Shown one piece after another: positions 1 to 12,870 of a stretch of DNA of 64,000 bases; positions within the stretch are counted from its first letter, which is position 1, and each line of letters starts with the position of its first letter. A program made the translations under genes and the position numbers. Origin of the DNA: Trichaptum fuscoviolaceum (lineage: Eukaryota; Basidiomycota; Agaricomycetes; Hymenochaetales; Trichaptaceae); assembly GCA_910574455.1 (NCBI GenBank), contig CAJSYZ010000012.1:1977317-2041316 (forward strand). Reading direction: 5' to 3'. The notes under the pieces were generated by a model. It made no database searches. It saw only the letters and a list, made by a program, of their open reading frames with translations, and had not been told where the DNA came from.

Positions 1-99
1 GCCTCTGCCAGAATCAGACCGGGGCCCTCCGAGTCGGAGTCGTCCCCGCGCACCGTGACGCGTCGAATGCGAGTCCCACTCGGACGGTCACGCCGGGAA

Positions 100-2019
100 A
101 GGTCTTGCTGCGGCGCGCATCATCGCGATGCTGCCGATGCACTACGACCTCAGCGCGCTGATGCACAAGGCCACGCAGGACGCGGAGCCGAAGGCGAGCG
201 GGGACACCTGCGACGTGACGTTCGGGACCGACCGTCCCGTGGGCTGACATCGCGCGGAACTGCGACGTGCGCTCGCGGTGCGTACCCGTGTACGACGGCG
301 AGTCGGACTCGCGGTTCCTGCATGTCGCCATCAAGCGCAAGCGCGCGCGCGCGCGCGCATGTGCTGAACAGCCTGCCCCCGGAGAAGCGCGAGAAGTTCA
401 TAAAGGTAAAGACTGAACTGTATGTATGTATATTGACATTTGACATCCGAGTCGTGGTGTGTTTAGAGATATGCCAGGGAAATCGAACTATGGTCTACTC
501 TCGATCACAAAAAATATCTTGCGCTTGCTTGGCTACGCCAATGAGCATCGGACGTTCCCTTCGCTGGTGACGGCTTGGCATGGAGAACGGGACTGCCGAA
601 ACAGTTCCTCCGTAGCATTTCGCCTGAATATGCTACAGTGGCGAAAGGCTAAAACCAGCCTCTCGGAAACCCCTTCAAAACTCGACGTATCTTTCTTACT
701 TTGATTACAAAAATTTCAGTATGGCAAGTTTTCACGCAAAATTCCGGCCTGTACCCAGAGGCGGGTTTTGGCCTTTCGCCACTGTAGCAAGTCCAAAGTG
801 GGCATTGGTAAGTCAAAGGTCCTGTGATGGATCATCCACGCTATGCTCACGAGCCTCCCCATACTTGAAGGCCTTGGACGTGGCCAATGGTCTTACCTAC
901 CTTCACTCAAAGAACATCATCATCCACGGAGACCTGAAAGCTGTACGTGATCGTCTTGAGTACTCACGTCGTCTCAAACTCCAATGTTACATACTTACAG
1001 GACAACATACTTGTCTCAAAAGACGGCACGGGCGCTCAGCTCGCAGATTTCGGCATCTCGCGTGCCCTCATGTCGGAGGACAGGACTTCGCGAACCTGAA
1101 GACGTCTTCGAACAACGTCCAGGGGACGCTGCGCTGGATGGCCATCGAGCAATTCTCTGACACGACGCCCGGCGCGCACGAGCAATACTCCTTCGCGACG
1201 GACATATGGTCCTTTGGGATGACTATCTATGTGCGTCCCGCTCGTTTTTGTAAACCTCCCCCCCGGCTGAGACAGGCTCCTGACTTGATATACGTGCGTA
1301 CGTACGTACTTACCAACCCACAGGAAGTCCTGACAGGAAATATACCATTCGAGCACCTCAGGCTGGAACCGCTCGTTATGCGCGCTAGCATGAACTGCAG
1401 GTCACCTCATCAGCCGGACGAGCCTTTGCTCGCAACCGCAGAGGAGGTGCAGTTGTGGGCGTTATGCCGGTCATGCTGGCATGTAGACCCGAAGTGCAGG
1501 CCGACGATCATGGCTCTTCAAGAGCAACTGCAAGACGTATGTGCCTCGGCGCAAGCCGGGGGCTTCTCACCCGGTCCCCCCGGACCAGGTCAACGCACGG
1601 TTGTCCCTACTCGGCAGCTGCAGCATCTTGGGCATTGCACCGGCCGCGGCGACCGTGATTACGGTCACAGTGCGACCCCCCGTCATGCGGGCCCCTCGTC
1701 GCTCTCCAGGCTTGTGCGAGGATCACCGGCGGGCGAGAGGACGCGAACAGAGGCGACACGGTTAGACCTGACTAGTATAGTTGAGAATAATCGCAACCGC
1801 CCAGACCTGCAGAAGACGGACTTGCGGATGCCAGGCGGGCTGCAGAGTCTTGGAGGCTTGTTAAGTACGAGGCAAGGCGGCACTCCCCCCACTGGCAAGA
1901 GCTGCAACGGAGGCCCGGGGCGGATCATGGGCTTGCGGGACATCAACCAAGACCCGCTGTGGCTCTCGGTTAGTCTTCTGTTTGCGTATATGTGTTTTCT
2001 TGTTTTCTTGAAGTCGTGA
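100..2019 (+). pseudogene. Broken TKL-like protein kinase (copy 1)
   Basis: This is a decayed paralogue of the intact kinase at 13.3-15.6 kb; the two align from the pre-kinase region to the end of the kinase domain. Recognisable pieces are the segment ending in REKFIK with the same intron position (donor near 404), HGDLKA near 929, an activation segment with TLRWMAIEQF near 1125, and TDIWSFGMTIY followed by VLTGNIPFEH. The reading frame is broken repeatedly: a frameshift near 240, an extra A in an A-run near 510, an extra C near 577, another frameshift near 1080, and a transposon-like insertion at 634-786. Residues 100-400 are very GC rich and include a (CG)n run near 340-358, unlike the AT-richer intact copy. 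The C-terminal tail after about 1550 does not resemble the other copy. It could be a sequencing-error-ridden gene, but the insertion makes a pseudogene much more likely. Confidence 0.75.
634..786. mobile_element. Small TA-flanked inverted-repeat element (MITE)
   Basis: Imperfect terminal inverted repeats of about 31 bp face each other. The left end starts CTACAGTGGCGAAAGGC at 633 and the right end finishes GCCTTTCGCCACTGTAG at 787, differing at about two positions. If the element starts at CAGTGG it is flanked by TA on both sides, as expected of a Tc1/mariner-type target duplication. The interior (about 150 bp in all) has no coding capacity, so it would be non-autonomous. It sits inside the coding sequence of the kinase relic, between segments that are contiguous in the intact paralogue. 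Confidence 0.75.
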
Positions 2020-4690
2020 GATGTATTGACCGCAGTAATTTGGAACAGCGATGTTTGTATGTACAACAATGATCGGAAACGGCACTACTGGAGGGGAAGA
2101 GTGTGCTGAATAACCGTCTGCCAGTTGCATGTTCAGTCCACCGTACGATTTCGCATCAGACCTGAAACTTGGAAGAAATACGTACACTTACAAGTGGAGG
2201 GAGGAAAAAGGGGGGCATCAGGTCAGGCAGCGCCGCGGCGTTAGACGTTTTAAATTTATGCACTGCCAGTGTGAGGTGAACATCGATCAGGGCACGTGGC
2301 GCTTCCGCACAGAAACGCGATGTTGCGTAACTTGAGCGTTCAGATGAGAGTCTTAACTACAAGATCACATGAAAATGCAATGCGATGGGGCGGAGTGAGC
2401 ATCGAGCATTGGGGATTGGACAATCAGACATCTGAGTAATCAATAAACTCAGGATCCACGCGTTTGATGGATGTTACGCCGGTACTGTGTATATGTACTG
2501 TATAGTACACATAATGTACATGTATGTGTCGTCATAGAGTTGACGAGCAACAGCGCATCCGGCGAGTCGTGCATTCCACATTCTCGGACTCAAATGCGAA
2601 GCCAGACTCTATGGCTCCAGCTTCCAAGCTCCAAAAGAAGGAGAACGAAATAGGGTGCTTCGTGGCTCAAAGGTTCGCTGATTGGTATCACTGGCATGTC
2701 GCCGGCGGACGCCTGCGGTTTCCTGCGGTGAACTGAAGCGCTACCGTGACGCATCATTCTTACGACACCATCGATACAAGCCAGTGTTTCATTTGTTTTG
2801 TCTTCACTGAGTGAGCGCTCGTTCACGGGTACAGTTAATTACAGATGCTTTTCGTACCATACATATGCATTTATTCGGTTACCTGTTATGACATCATAGC
2901 ATTGCATCACTGTAGCAGTTCACGAAGGCAAGAAGAATGTGAAACCGCGTAAAAAGTAGTAGCGAAACGATCAACGCCAACTCGAAAAAAAACTCACACT
3001 CGTTCTTTCTCCTTCCGACAGACAAACACAGAGAACCTTGAAAGGAAGTGCAAAGACGAATGGCCGCCTTTTGCCAATGCCAAGCGTCGGATTGGCCCGC
3101 AGAGTGCCAGCGTTGTTATAGCGTTTTCTGGTATTGATCAGAGATGATTGGCGTGGAGACACGAAGAAATTACGGTGGGAGCTGGATGGGAGTCGGGAGA
3201 AGATATGGACAGCCTGATGCTCCAAATGTATGTATATCGTGTCTTGTGCGTGTTTTCGCCGGCCGTTCGAAGTGTCGGTGAAAAGGTGCTGGGTTCTCGC
3301 GGATCCTGCCAGTGGCTATAAGCTAAGTAAGGACTGTAAAGGGTGATTAGGAAATTGAAATGACATGGGGGCGTAGTACAAGAACTTAGGACTACAGAAC
3401 CGTAGCAAAGGTCAATTCATTTCATTCCTTAGAGGACTTATAACATAGCTTTTAGACTAGTTTAGCGAGCAACACCCGACGCTCATCTCTCGGCGAAGCT
3501 CGGGATTGTCGTTGGTCCACCGTGTCTCCTTTAAGTTTAGCGTACATTCACAGGGACCCCGGTTGTAGCATCGATAAGGACGCACGAAAGCGATCACAAA
3601 TGACGCACACACTTCCATACGGGGTATATGAATTTGATATTCAGGGCATGCACGTTTTCCATGTCGGTATTTTTAGGCCGGGCCAACGTTTGTTCTTGTC
3701 TTCTATGACCACGAACTATGATGTGCAGAAAACGTTTGGTTGCAAAAAAAGAAACCGATTTCCAGGACGGAGTCGGAAGCGATAATGCAGACATCATTGG
3801 AGCTTCGAAAAAATTAAGGATGTTGGTTAACGTTGGCCACGGCTCAACGGTGTCTCCTTCCGTCTCTTGACATCGTTCTCGATCGCACGTCCCCTCCCCC
3901 GCCCACCCGGCCTTGCGTGTCCGCCCCAGCGACTGCAAGCTGCTGCCCTCACCCACCAGGTCTCCCCTCGCCGTCACGGTGTCGCTCGTTGCCCGTCCGC
4001 ATTCAGCGTGGTGCGCCGTTGTCACCGGCACAACGTGTTGTTGATCGAATTTTTTGAAGGCTGGCGCGGTATCAGGGCTGATAAGTCGCCCGGTTACGAA
4101 CAACAGGCCTCGAAAGGGCAAGGAACCGAAGTACGATAAGGCGTAGCTATTGGCACGCTCGGCATCACGGGCTCGAACTGAAGGCCCGCGAGCAATACGT
4201 TTGGTTGCTTGGCACTGGGAAGTAAACTTGAACGAACTGGTGAGTGGTGCAGCCTTTCCCTAGCTCTCCTCCTTCTCTTCTAACTTGCTTGTTGATAGAT
4301 CGAACCGAAAGCTAGACGGAGGTACTTGAGTTCAGGCGAACTAACAACCAAGCAAGGACTCGTTTAATTGCAAGGTATGTTGTTCGGTACACCGACCTTA
4401 CGTGTTGTTTCCGTCCTTTCTTCTTCCTTTTTTTTTTCGTCATAAGCGACACTTTCAGTCGAGCTATCCATCCAGCAGTACTCTTTCCATTTCAGTTGGA
4501 GATAAACTCATGAGCGATGTTGTACGTCCGATCATCAATCAAATTCGACATGCGTAGCGCCTCGCCTCCGAGCGTGCTATCGCACTATGCTCGCGGCTGC
4601 TTATATGAAAAATATATTCTTGCATTTTTTGTTCCATTTTTTTCTGTTCTTACGCGGACGGCTTGATGCTTTAAGTCGTTTACTGACCTG
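2020..4690. other. Intergenic, no supported gene
   Basis: Short open frames occur on both strands, the longest on the minus strand at 3594-4121, but none shows a recognisable domain or a convincing splice pattern. There is a small AT-rich palindromic patch around 2485-2525 and a CT-rich stretch around 3880-3990. Nothing else stands out. Confidence 0.5.
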
Positions 4691-4691
4691 A

Positions 4692-5580
4692 CACTCGCAG
4701 TCCGTCAGCGATTCCGAGCGTCCAATCTGCTTGCATACCCCTATCAAACTTATCGAAACGCGCCTTGATCGGCTCAGCAGCAATACCACCCATACCGCTC
4801 GTTGACCTGTGAGTGTCCAAGAAATTCTTGGTCGCGGATAGTCCATCTTCGCATCTCCATCCCCCATCCCTTTTTTTCTGCGGTCTGCCCCCGGAATCGA
4901 GCAAGCGAATAGAAGTAAGGCGGGAGCTTGCCATCGAAGCACTTTTCTTGCATTTTGTATTTTGACTTTATGCGTCTTGGTGTGCTTCGAAACGACACTT
5001 TATTGGGGAATACTACTAGGTTATTGTTCTCTTAGGAGTGATGTAGTTTCTGCAGTTGCTGTTGATCGTCTGAGGCCCTTGTTGTGGCAATCTCTGTGCT
5101 TTTTGGCTTGTTCGTTTTAAACTCATACTGACCTGAAATCATACAGACTCTTGTGATACACCTGCCAAACTCAAACTTAATCCCGCGCCTACCGTTATCC
5201 ATCACTTGTCTGTGCGTCTATCAGGAGACGCACGTACTCGACTCCTCGGCGGCGCATACCGATCACCATCACCTCTCGTTAGATATCCGACGGTCGTCGG
5301 CGCCTGATACTGTTACTGAGCTTGTAATTCGATTAAAAGTCGTACGTAGTGCATTATCTCTGAGAATTAGGAACAGTAATTGACATGTTTGTTTCCTCCC
5401 TTCCTCGATGACTTTGCTCGCAACGTTCGCAGTCCATCAGACAGGGGACCGAGTGGCTCGAGAATAGATTTCCCGAGCGTCCAATCTGCGTAGCAAAATT
5501 GGAAGCATCACCAGGAGCGCTTTAATCGGCTCAGCAGCAATAGCATCAACCTAGGATCAGAAGCGAACTTCTTATCACTG
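4692..5580 (+). promoter_or_regulatory. Probable promoter/5' leader of the KRE6-like gene with an internal direct repeat
   Basis: Two segments, 4692-4790 and 5408-5555, share CGCAGTCC(G/A)TCAG, then CCGAGCGTCCAATCTGC, then ATCGGCTCAGCAGCAATA. The second ends about 25 bases before the ATG at 5583. In both copies the block follows a CGCAG that could act as a 3' splice site, so alternative 5' UTR exons are possible. That is inference; only the repetition is seen directly. Confidence 0.45.
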
Positions 5581-5582
5581 CC

Positions 5583-8500
5583 ATGCCCCTGCGAAGCCGA
5601 GCACGCAAGGAAAAGCAGCCCTCTTCTGCTGCCGCCGCTGCTGCTGCTGCTGCTACCACCACCAACACGTCCGGTTCAGCCTCGTCCCACTCCTCGCACG
5701 AGCTCGAGATGGCGGAGCGAACAGCGCGCAGGGAGCGAAATGGGGGGCCTCAAATCCAAGAGGTGGACGCGGAGCCAGCAGCGGACGAGCGCACGCACCT
5801 CACCTCGCCCACCGCTGTCTCACCCTCGCCCTCGCCCTCTCCTTCTCCTTCTCCCTACGCGACGCCCGCTCCTTATTCCAGCACGCGCCCACGATCCCCG
5901 GAGGTGCGGTTCTCGACGACTCGGACGAACTCGACGTATTCGACGGCCACGACGACCTCCCCGACGAGCACGACGGCGCCCCTGGGCCCGCCATACACGC
6001 GCACACGCCCCCGGATGCCATATTCCGCCATGCAGCAGTTTGGCCCGCCGCCCATCCAGACAACGAACCAGAACCAGGTCCTCCCGCCCGGCGCAGCGCC
6101 CCCCGTCAGCCCGACGCAGCGCACGAGCAACGTGTCTAACGGGAGCAGCTACACGACCGCAAACTCCCAAGCGCAAGGCCGTGCCCCACCCGCGCCTGCG
6201 CCTGCCTCGCCGCGTGCCCAGCGCCGCATGTCCCAGCAGTCGCAGACGCAGCGCGGGCCCCCCGGGCCGGTCTCCAACACCACGCGCTACTCGCGCGCGT
6301 CGTTCGACTTGGACCCGGACAGCGACCGGGAGCGCGAGCGCGAGTTCTACGGCGTCGACGATGCAGAGAGCATCTCGGGTGCTGCGCGGTCGACGACTGC
6401 CCCGGGTGTGAGGGCGCGGAGGAGTACAGACGTGGCTAGGGGTAGCTTGGACGGTGGAGATAAAGAGGACGGCGCCCCGCTCAACCCGCCCCGTCCGTTC
6501 TTCCTCGCCGAGTCCCGTGTGCGCTCGTCTTGGTCCTCGCAGGACTCGAGCATCGACCCCGCTTCCTCCATCGGGGGCGCGGCGAGTGATAGCGAGCGGG
6601 ATTCTTCAGGCAAAGAAAATAACGGTGAATGACATTACTTAGATCTCTTGTTGAACGAAGACTGATGTTATATGTATTGCAGGCATAGACAAAGCAGCGT
6701 CAGGCAAGAATACGAGCGCATTGCCGCCGGGTGCAGCACCGCCGTCGCGCTCAGGTGTCCCGCGCAATGGGCCGTACGCCCACCCAGGCGCCTATCCGCA
6801 CCGCTACACCGGGCTCAGCACCGTCACGTCCAACTCAGAGGACGCGGTCGAGAGCGCCGCCCAAGAGTCAGCGGCACAGCAGGCGATCGCCCGAGCGCCG
6901 CGCCCCCCGCGCGAACGGGCCCCGCCGTCCGCCTTCAAGCCCGCCGCGCTCGCCGCCGAGTCGAACCCGAACCTTCCGCAGGAGAACGGCGTGCACGCGA
7001 ATGCGGAACCGTCTGCCGTCCCGCAACGCGTGGCGTCGCCGCCCGCGACCGGCATCGCTGCGACGGCGGCCGCCGTGGCTGCCACGGCTGGCTCGCGCCG
7101 CTCGAGCATGGAGTCTGTCGGTGCGCGCGACTCGTTCGCGCGGGACCGCAACGCCGACAGGGACAGGGACAGGGACGTGCAGAGCGCGAACGGCCACTCG
7201 TGGACCGGAGCTGGCGCTTACCCCCCGCCAGGGCTGAACGGCGGGTACCAATATCCGCCCGCCTCGCCCCCGCCGGGCGCGCAGCCCATGTCGCCCATGG
7301 GATCCCCGTATGCGGGATACGCGCACCCGGGCCAGCAGCAGCAGCAGTATCCCGGCGGGTACGCCCCGGTCCCGGTGGGCCAGGCGCAAGCGATGTACCC
7401 CGGGCCTGGGCAGCAAGGACAGTATGCAGCGGTCCCGCCGACACCCACGCAAGGCCAGTACTCGAACTTGCCTCCGACGTCGGGCTCGCAGGCGCCGACG
7501 CCCAGGCCGCACAATGCGTTCATGTCCAATAGCGCGATGGCGCGGTCGAGCGTCAGTGCCAGCTCCAGCGCAGTGGACCTCGTTCCTTTCTCTGCGAGGA
7601 TTACAGGCGCGGCACCCCCCAGTGCCTACGGCCCAGGATTTGGAGGCCATTCGAGGCGAAACAGCTATGCCGACGGGGTGAGTAATCTCTTTCCCTCGCA
7701 ATCTCCATCAAATTTTTCTCTGTTTTTTGTTACTCGTCGTTTCTCGCGTTTCGTCTTTTCTTAAAATCCCAACATCCGGGCATTTCCTCCCATCTCTTCT
7801 CTTCATTTTCTTTTTTATTCTTTATCACACCCTTTTGCCGGGTCCATTCTAGCTTCCAAATTCGCGCAATCTCCCACTGCGCGTGTCTTCGCGTGGCCAG
7901 CCCGCTTGAATGCTTTGCCTAGTGCCAGCACACCTTGCACCAAGTATTATCTTATCGTTAGACAAAAGGACTAGGATGCAAAACGTCCGTCCTGTATGTC
8001 TTTTTTGAACGTGTAGCACGGACGGAGGGCCGCGAGCGAGGTGAAGCCGGCGCGATAATATTGGCGTGTCCAATGTTTCCCAATCGGGCTACACCGGCCA
8101 GTTAATACGCGATGCCATTCGTGTACCTTGTTTTCCTCTACCTTTTTTTTATGTTTTTCAGTCCTTTTCAAATTTGCATTCAAGCACCGAAGCGCGACGA
8201 TATCGCGCATGACGGGCTAATTTCGATAAGCGAGGTGGCTTTGGAACTGCGATGACGATCCCGCCTTGTTATCTGTGCCAGCCTAAGCCCACACTCTCCC
8301 TTCCGCTTCTCCTCTTTACCTTTCTCTGCGGTTATCCACGCCGTCGCTGTCGTCTGCCACTCTCTTTTCTACCACCAGCTCTGGATATCTGTACATTTTC
8401 TTCTAATACAGAATCTCGGTCTACGCTTGTTTGGCGCTTTCTACCGAGTTCGAGGCTCCAGGACTGTAATATCTGTGTGTTCAAACCAGATCTGACGAGT

Positions 8501-10500
8501 TTCCTGTTTTCTCTTTCCCTCCTGTCCTCTGGCCTGTTCGTTTTAGCAGAAGACGCCGTTGATGATGGAGCAGCAATATGACGGAGTTTGTATTATTCCA
8601 TCTATTCATCTTCCATCACTACTACTCCCATTACTCCTTTCCTATTCCCCCATGGCTGCCTACCATGCCGACCCTCCATTTGCTTATAGTCATCACTGAT
8701 TGCTGACGCTTTGAACTCTATAGCAATGGATGCCTCCTCAGCCACCCTTCGCGCAGCAGTACCAGCAGTACCCACAGTCTCCGGGCACGCCGACCCATGA
8801 ACTGCACCACAGCGAATCTACTGGCGTGCTGCCGCGTGTGCCGTCGACCTTCCGTGAGCCGTTCTTATCGCCAGCTTCTCGTCCGTCCAGCAGCTTCTGG
8901 ACTCCGCCCACCCCGGCGCTCTATTCCAAGGAAGGCGTCCTTGGAGGAAGCACGGGGAACTTTGGAAGCAATATCGTGCTCGCCCTGCCGAAGAAGGAGC
9001 CACTCCCGAGTAGTGCGTTGACGCGGAAAATAAGCAGTGAGCACATGTGCATCTTTGCGCAAGCGAGTCAGAGTTCTGATTAGCTTTCGGGGCGTTGTAG
9101 AATCTCAGAAACCGTGGCTACACAAGAAGGACAAATGGGAGCGTCTCAGTTGGTGGACAACGTTCCTCATTATGTGGTTAGGTGTTGCTGCAGGTGCTGT
9201 CGTGTGCTACCTTGGTTTCACGTAAGTCCATTTATTCCCACTGAGCCCTCTGATTGCCTTTTGACACCTTGCAATGCAGTGGCGTGGAGAAGATCGAGAA
9301 CAACCTGTGCATGGTTCTCGACGAAGAGTTTGACAGTTTCGATACGAATACGTGGAATCGCGAGGTCTCGCTAGGCGGGTTCGGTAATGGCGAGTTCCAG
9401 ATGACGACAGCTGAGGATGAGAATCTGTTCATCCGAAATGGCCAGCTCTACATTATGCCGACGCTCACTTCGGATGAGATTGGCACGGACGCGATCTTCA
9501 ACGGCCACACCTACAACTTGACGGGCTGCACGGAGACAACCAACCGCTCAGCGTGCTCGGTGACCAGCAGCAACAAGGGCAACAACAAGGTCGTCATCAA
9601 CCCGGTGAAGAGTGCGCGCATCACGACACAGAAAAGCGCGAGCATCGCGTTTGGAAAGGTTGAAGTCCGTGCGAAGTTGCCGAAGGGCGACTGGTTGTGG
9701 CCCGCGATTTGGATGCTGCCGACCGATAATGCGTATGGTGCTTGGCCGATGAGCGGTGAGATTGATGTGAGTCTTTGCAGCCTCTTTCATTGCTGTCTAC
9801 AAAGCTAACTACTGCATGGCATAGATCATGGAAGCTCGTGGTAACGACGCGTCCTATCCAGCCCAAGGAAACAACTTTGTGCGCTCGTCACTCAACTGGG
9901 GGCCACTCCCATCCGTCACGGCGATGTTCTTCGGCTGGCAAAGCATGAAGCAGAAGTCGTACGCAGACGACTTCCACACGTACACTCTTGAATGGACCGG
10001 CTCTTTCATGCGGTTCTCAGTGGACTCTCGGCTCAAGAGGATGCTGGACCTCCGTCTGAAGAAAAAGAGCTTCTTCGAGGTCGGAAACTTCCCGTCCACA
10101 GTTCAGAATGGATCCACGCAGTCGGTTGTGCCAAATCCGTGGTCGAGCGCGAGTAACGCTGCTCCGTTCGATCAGCAGTTCTACCTGATTCTCGATCTTG
10201 CTGTTGGCGGCACGAGCGGGTGGTTCCCGGATGGCTTTGGTGGCAAGATGTGGTTTGATGGTTCTAACAGTAAGTCTTTGGCCTCTTCTGGGTTGTTATT
10301 AGTGCTCATCGACTTTTTTTTATAACTTCCAGCCGCAATGGTGGACTTTGCTAACGCGCAGAGCACGTGGTTCTCGACGTGGCCGCAAAGTGATGATGAT
10401 CGCGCGTTCAGGATGTACGTGTCTTCCTTTCTTTTTCTTCCTGAAGCATGTGCTAACTTTGGTATCTAGTGATTCGGTAAAGATGTGGAACGCCTGCTAG
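5583..10500 (+). CDS. KRE6/SKN1-like beta-glucan synthesis-associated GH16 membrane protein
   Basis: KRE6/SKN1 proteins are type II membrane proteins of the secretory pathway needed for beta-1,6-glucan in the cell wall. Proposed exons: 5583-6624, 6683-7677, 8724-9036, 9101-9221, 9280-9766, 9825-10269, 10333-10414 and 10470-10500, all in phase, giving about 1171 aa. The first 780 residues are a Ser/Pro/Gln/Ala-rich, charged cytosolic tail with a nine-Ala run. One hydrophobic helix (about 797-817, TFLIMWLGVAAGAVVCY) follows, then the GH16 domain with the catalytic motif GEIDIMEARG (E984, D986, E989 in this model) split by an intron. The chief doubt is the 1046-bp intron 7678-8723, far longer than the other introns. 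If it is instead an intergenic promoter, the glucan protein starts at 8730 (490 aa) and 5583-7764 is a separate low-complexity protein. Matching phase and similar Pro/Gln-rich composition on both sides favour one gene. Confidence 0.82.
7678..8723 (+). other. Unusually long intron, or promoter between two genes
   Basis: It begins GTGAGT and ends CTATAG, and both neighbouring exons are in phase 0. The stretch 8260-8690 is rich in CT runs, as is common just upstream of fungal start codons, and the first ATG after it is at 8730. No convincing additional small exon was found in it. Confidence 0.5.
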
Positions 10501-11500
10501 AAGTTCTACCATCTCAATCAACGCGACACACCCATTCGAAGGATGATATACGACACGGACACTGACAAATAGCCATATGCATAAATTAACGAATCTCATA
10601 ACTCGAACACTCATCCCCCCATCGGACTATCTTCTTAACCTCCTGCTGAACCTTACCTTGCAAGACATACTCGGTCGCTGACACTTTTTAATGCATCTAT
10701 TTGTCTCATTCTGTGCTCCTTACATATTTTGTGTTGATTCTTTCACGATTCTTTTGGCTTCGCTTGCGTGTCCACCTCGTACTTTCTAAAGCGATCCTCT
10801 CATGTTTTTATATACCCACTTGTCTTACAAAGCTTTGGGGGTCGCTCGTCTAACTCGAGCGCTACCGCGCATCCCTTAGCACATCCTCCCACCCACCTAT
10901 AGAATCGACAATCTTGACCCCTTTCATTCTTACCCACCAACCCTCCTCTTGTCCTTCTACTCGTGCAATACAGTGTCTCTCAATACTTGTTCTTCTCTGT
11001 TCCTCTCCCCTCAGACTACGAACCTACCACTAAACGCATTGTTGTCTCTGCTTGTCTGCCCCTTAGTTGTGCCTCATTGTCCCCCTTATGCTAAACTTCA
11101 CACCAACATACATGACGTACAAGCTGAATACAAGTATTATTTGCTCAGTCCTTACGCCTCTGTGGGCCAACACGATCATGATTCCAGGTCGGGTTGCTCA
11201 TCAAACCACAACTTTAACACTGACAAGCTTTAGATGTAATAGAATCATCCGCGCGCCATCAATTTAACTGGAATATGTATCCACCGATTTCATAACACGA
11301 ATAAGATTACATGCGTGTAGTTAGAAATAACATGAAGTGCACACCTCACGAACCGAGATCCTTCAAGCCGATGAAGGAATTAAATTGAGGAATTGATAAA
11401 CTCAGAACTATCAAGAAAAAATCCGAGATACTGGAGTATGATGTGCCAATGTAGCTAGTTTCTGGGTGCAATCTTGCCGCACGCTTTCAACACTGAACCT
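10501..11500. other. Intergenic, no supported gene
   Basis: This holds the presumed 3' UTR of the glucan gene and a pyrimidine-rich stretch (about 10880-11080) that would fit a promoter on the plus strand, but no coding region follows it before the decayed kinase-like gene. The open frame 10949-11233 looks like CT-rich noise. Confidence 0.5.
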
Positions 11501-11502
11501 CC

Positions 11503-12870
11503 TTGTATATTGAGAATGTCGTACTTCAGGTTTTTTCTTTTATGCTCCTTCACTGGGAAAGTCACCTTACCTGGTTTCACTTGATTGTAGTGTGCGTTTC
11601 ATCCTATATATCTTCAGGTATTTCTCCAGCATCTCCACGTAATGTTCTTTCCGAATGATCCCGTGGTCTTCAACACCGGAGGCCCAGTCGATTTTATAGT
11701 TCAGGTTCTAAGGATAGCGTCCCTCGCCTTCCTTTCCACACCAGTCACAGTCGATCAATAAGGCCATCCCCTCGCATGCAGAATAATGTTGTCATCGCGC
11801 AAGTCGCCGAACTCGTACCCATGTTCGTGAAATTCCTCTACTGCCTTCTCTAACGCGACTACACCCGTCGTTTGACAGCTTCGCTCCTTTGTCTTCGTCG
11901 ATGAGCAGTGACACCACACACAGTCTCGAACCCGCAACAGAGCAGCCTCGGCACTACACACCCGGCATCGTCCATACTTCACGAGCCTCCTTGCAGTGTT
12001 GGTCCGTGAACTTGACGACACATTCGACTGTCCTGTGATCCCAGCTCCACATAGCCCGATCCTTGCGCATCGTGTGGATACGATATGCGTACGCCAATGA
12101 AATATCGCCCTCTTGTCGGGAACGGTCAGAACACGCTAGTGACTTTCGTTTGCTGTACTCCCTTGTGGACGGTAGCTTTAGACTTTCGTAGTATGTGTCG
12201 AGCTTTTCCAAATGTCAACCGAGTGCGCCAGGCACTGCCGCAGGCTCGTCGACTTGACTTGCAGATGCTTTCATGCCATGTTCCGGGACCATCTGCAGGC
12301 CTTGAGTAAGGGGCTCTGCCACGACTGTATCAAGGAAGATGGCACTTTGCGCAGTGGTGCCGTCTGGTCATGACAATCAGTAGGCTTCCTACGTGATAAC
12401 AAACGGTCACATACATTTGGATTGACAGGTAACAAATGGTAGTTCGATACCGCCCGTTCGATTGGATCACATTCATCCTTGACTTCACCAATGAACGAGC
12501 AAAAGAGCATCTCCTCGTTTACGATGCGGTGTAAGCTGGGTTTCAAGAGTTCGTCATTAGCACTTATGGTCGTCTCTCTATACTCGCATTGAAGAAAACG
12601 GCCAATATGAGGCTCTATCTTGGTTAGACGGCCTATCTCCGCGGCATAGTAGTCACAGCTAAGTTGCAAGATGCAGTCCACCGACGTTCGATTGTCCTCG
12701 CTGGGTTGCGTCCGTTCTCGAATGCCGAAACGAAGTTCGGAAAAGATGGGGTGGAAGACAGAGGTGGGCAGACCCCGTAGAATCGCTGGTTGACCGGTCA
12801 AAAGAGCACCTTAAGAAGGAGCTTTGTAAACGTTTGTAGGAATAGTAGGCGAGATCACGCATGATGATGA
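11503..12870 (-). pseudogene. Decayed fungal kinase-like (Crinkler-associated type) gene, copy 1
   Basis: On the minus strand the sequence reads like the C-terminal kinase-like domain common in Agaricomycetes, often found with Crinkler N-termini: an upstream part with LFCSFIGEVKDECD, then VKFTDQHCKEA, then EFHEHGYEFGDLRDDNIIL, and a DCDWCGKEGEGRYP-like segment in a shifted frame. GDLRxxN and DFDW stand in for the HRD and DFG motifs of true kinases. A one-base deletion just before the DxDW segment (near 11755) breaks the frame, and other parts are spread over several frames. The related copy at 16.9-18.1 kb is intact at this site but broken elsewhere. Family assignment is from memory of these motifs; whether any part is still expressed cannot be told. 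Confidence 0.6.

Noticed and set aside
3594..4121. 175-codon minus-strand open frame
   Set aside because: No domain, no ATG context or splice partners, lies opposite a CT-rich stretch; treated as chance.
6868..7701. 277-codon minus-strand frame opposite the KRE6-like exons
   Set aside because: Arg-rich shadow of a GC-rich coding region on the other strand.
10949..11267. Two overlapping plus-strand frames
   Set aside because: Composition follows pyrimidine-rich DNA; no domain or splice support.
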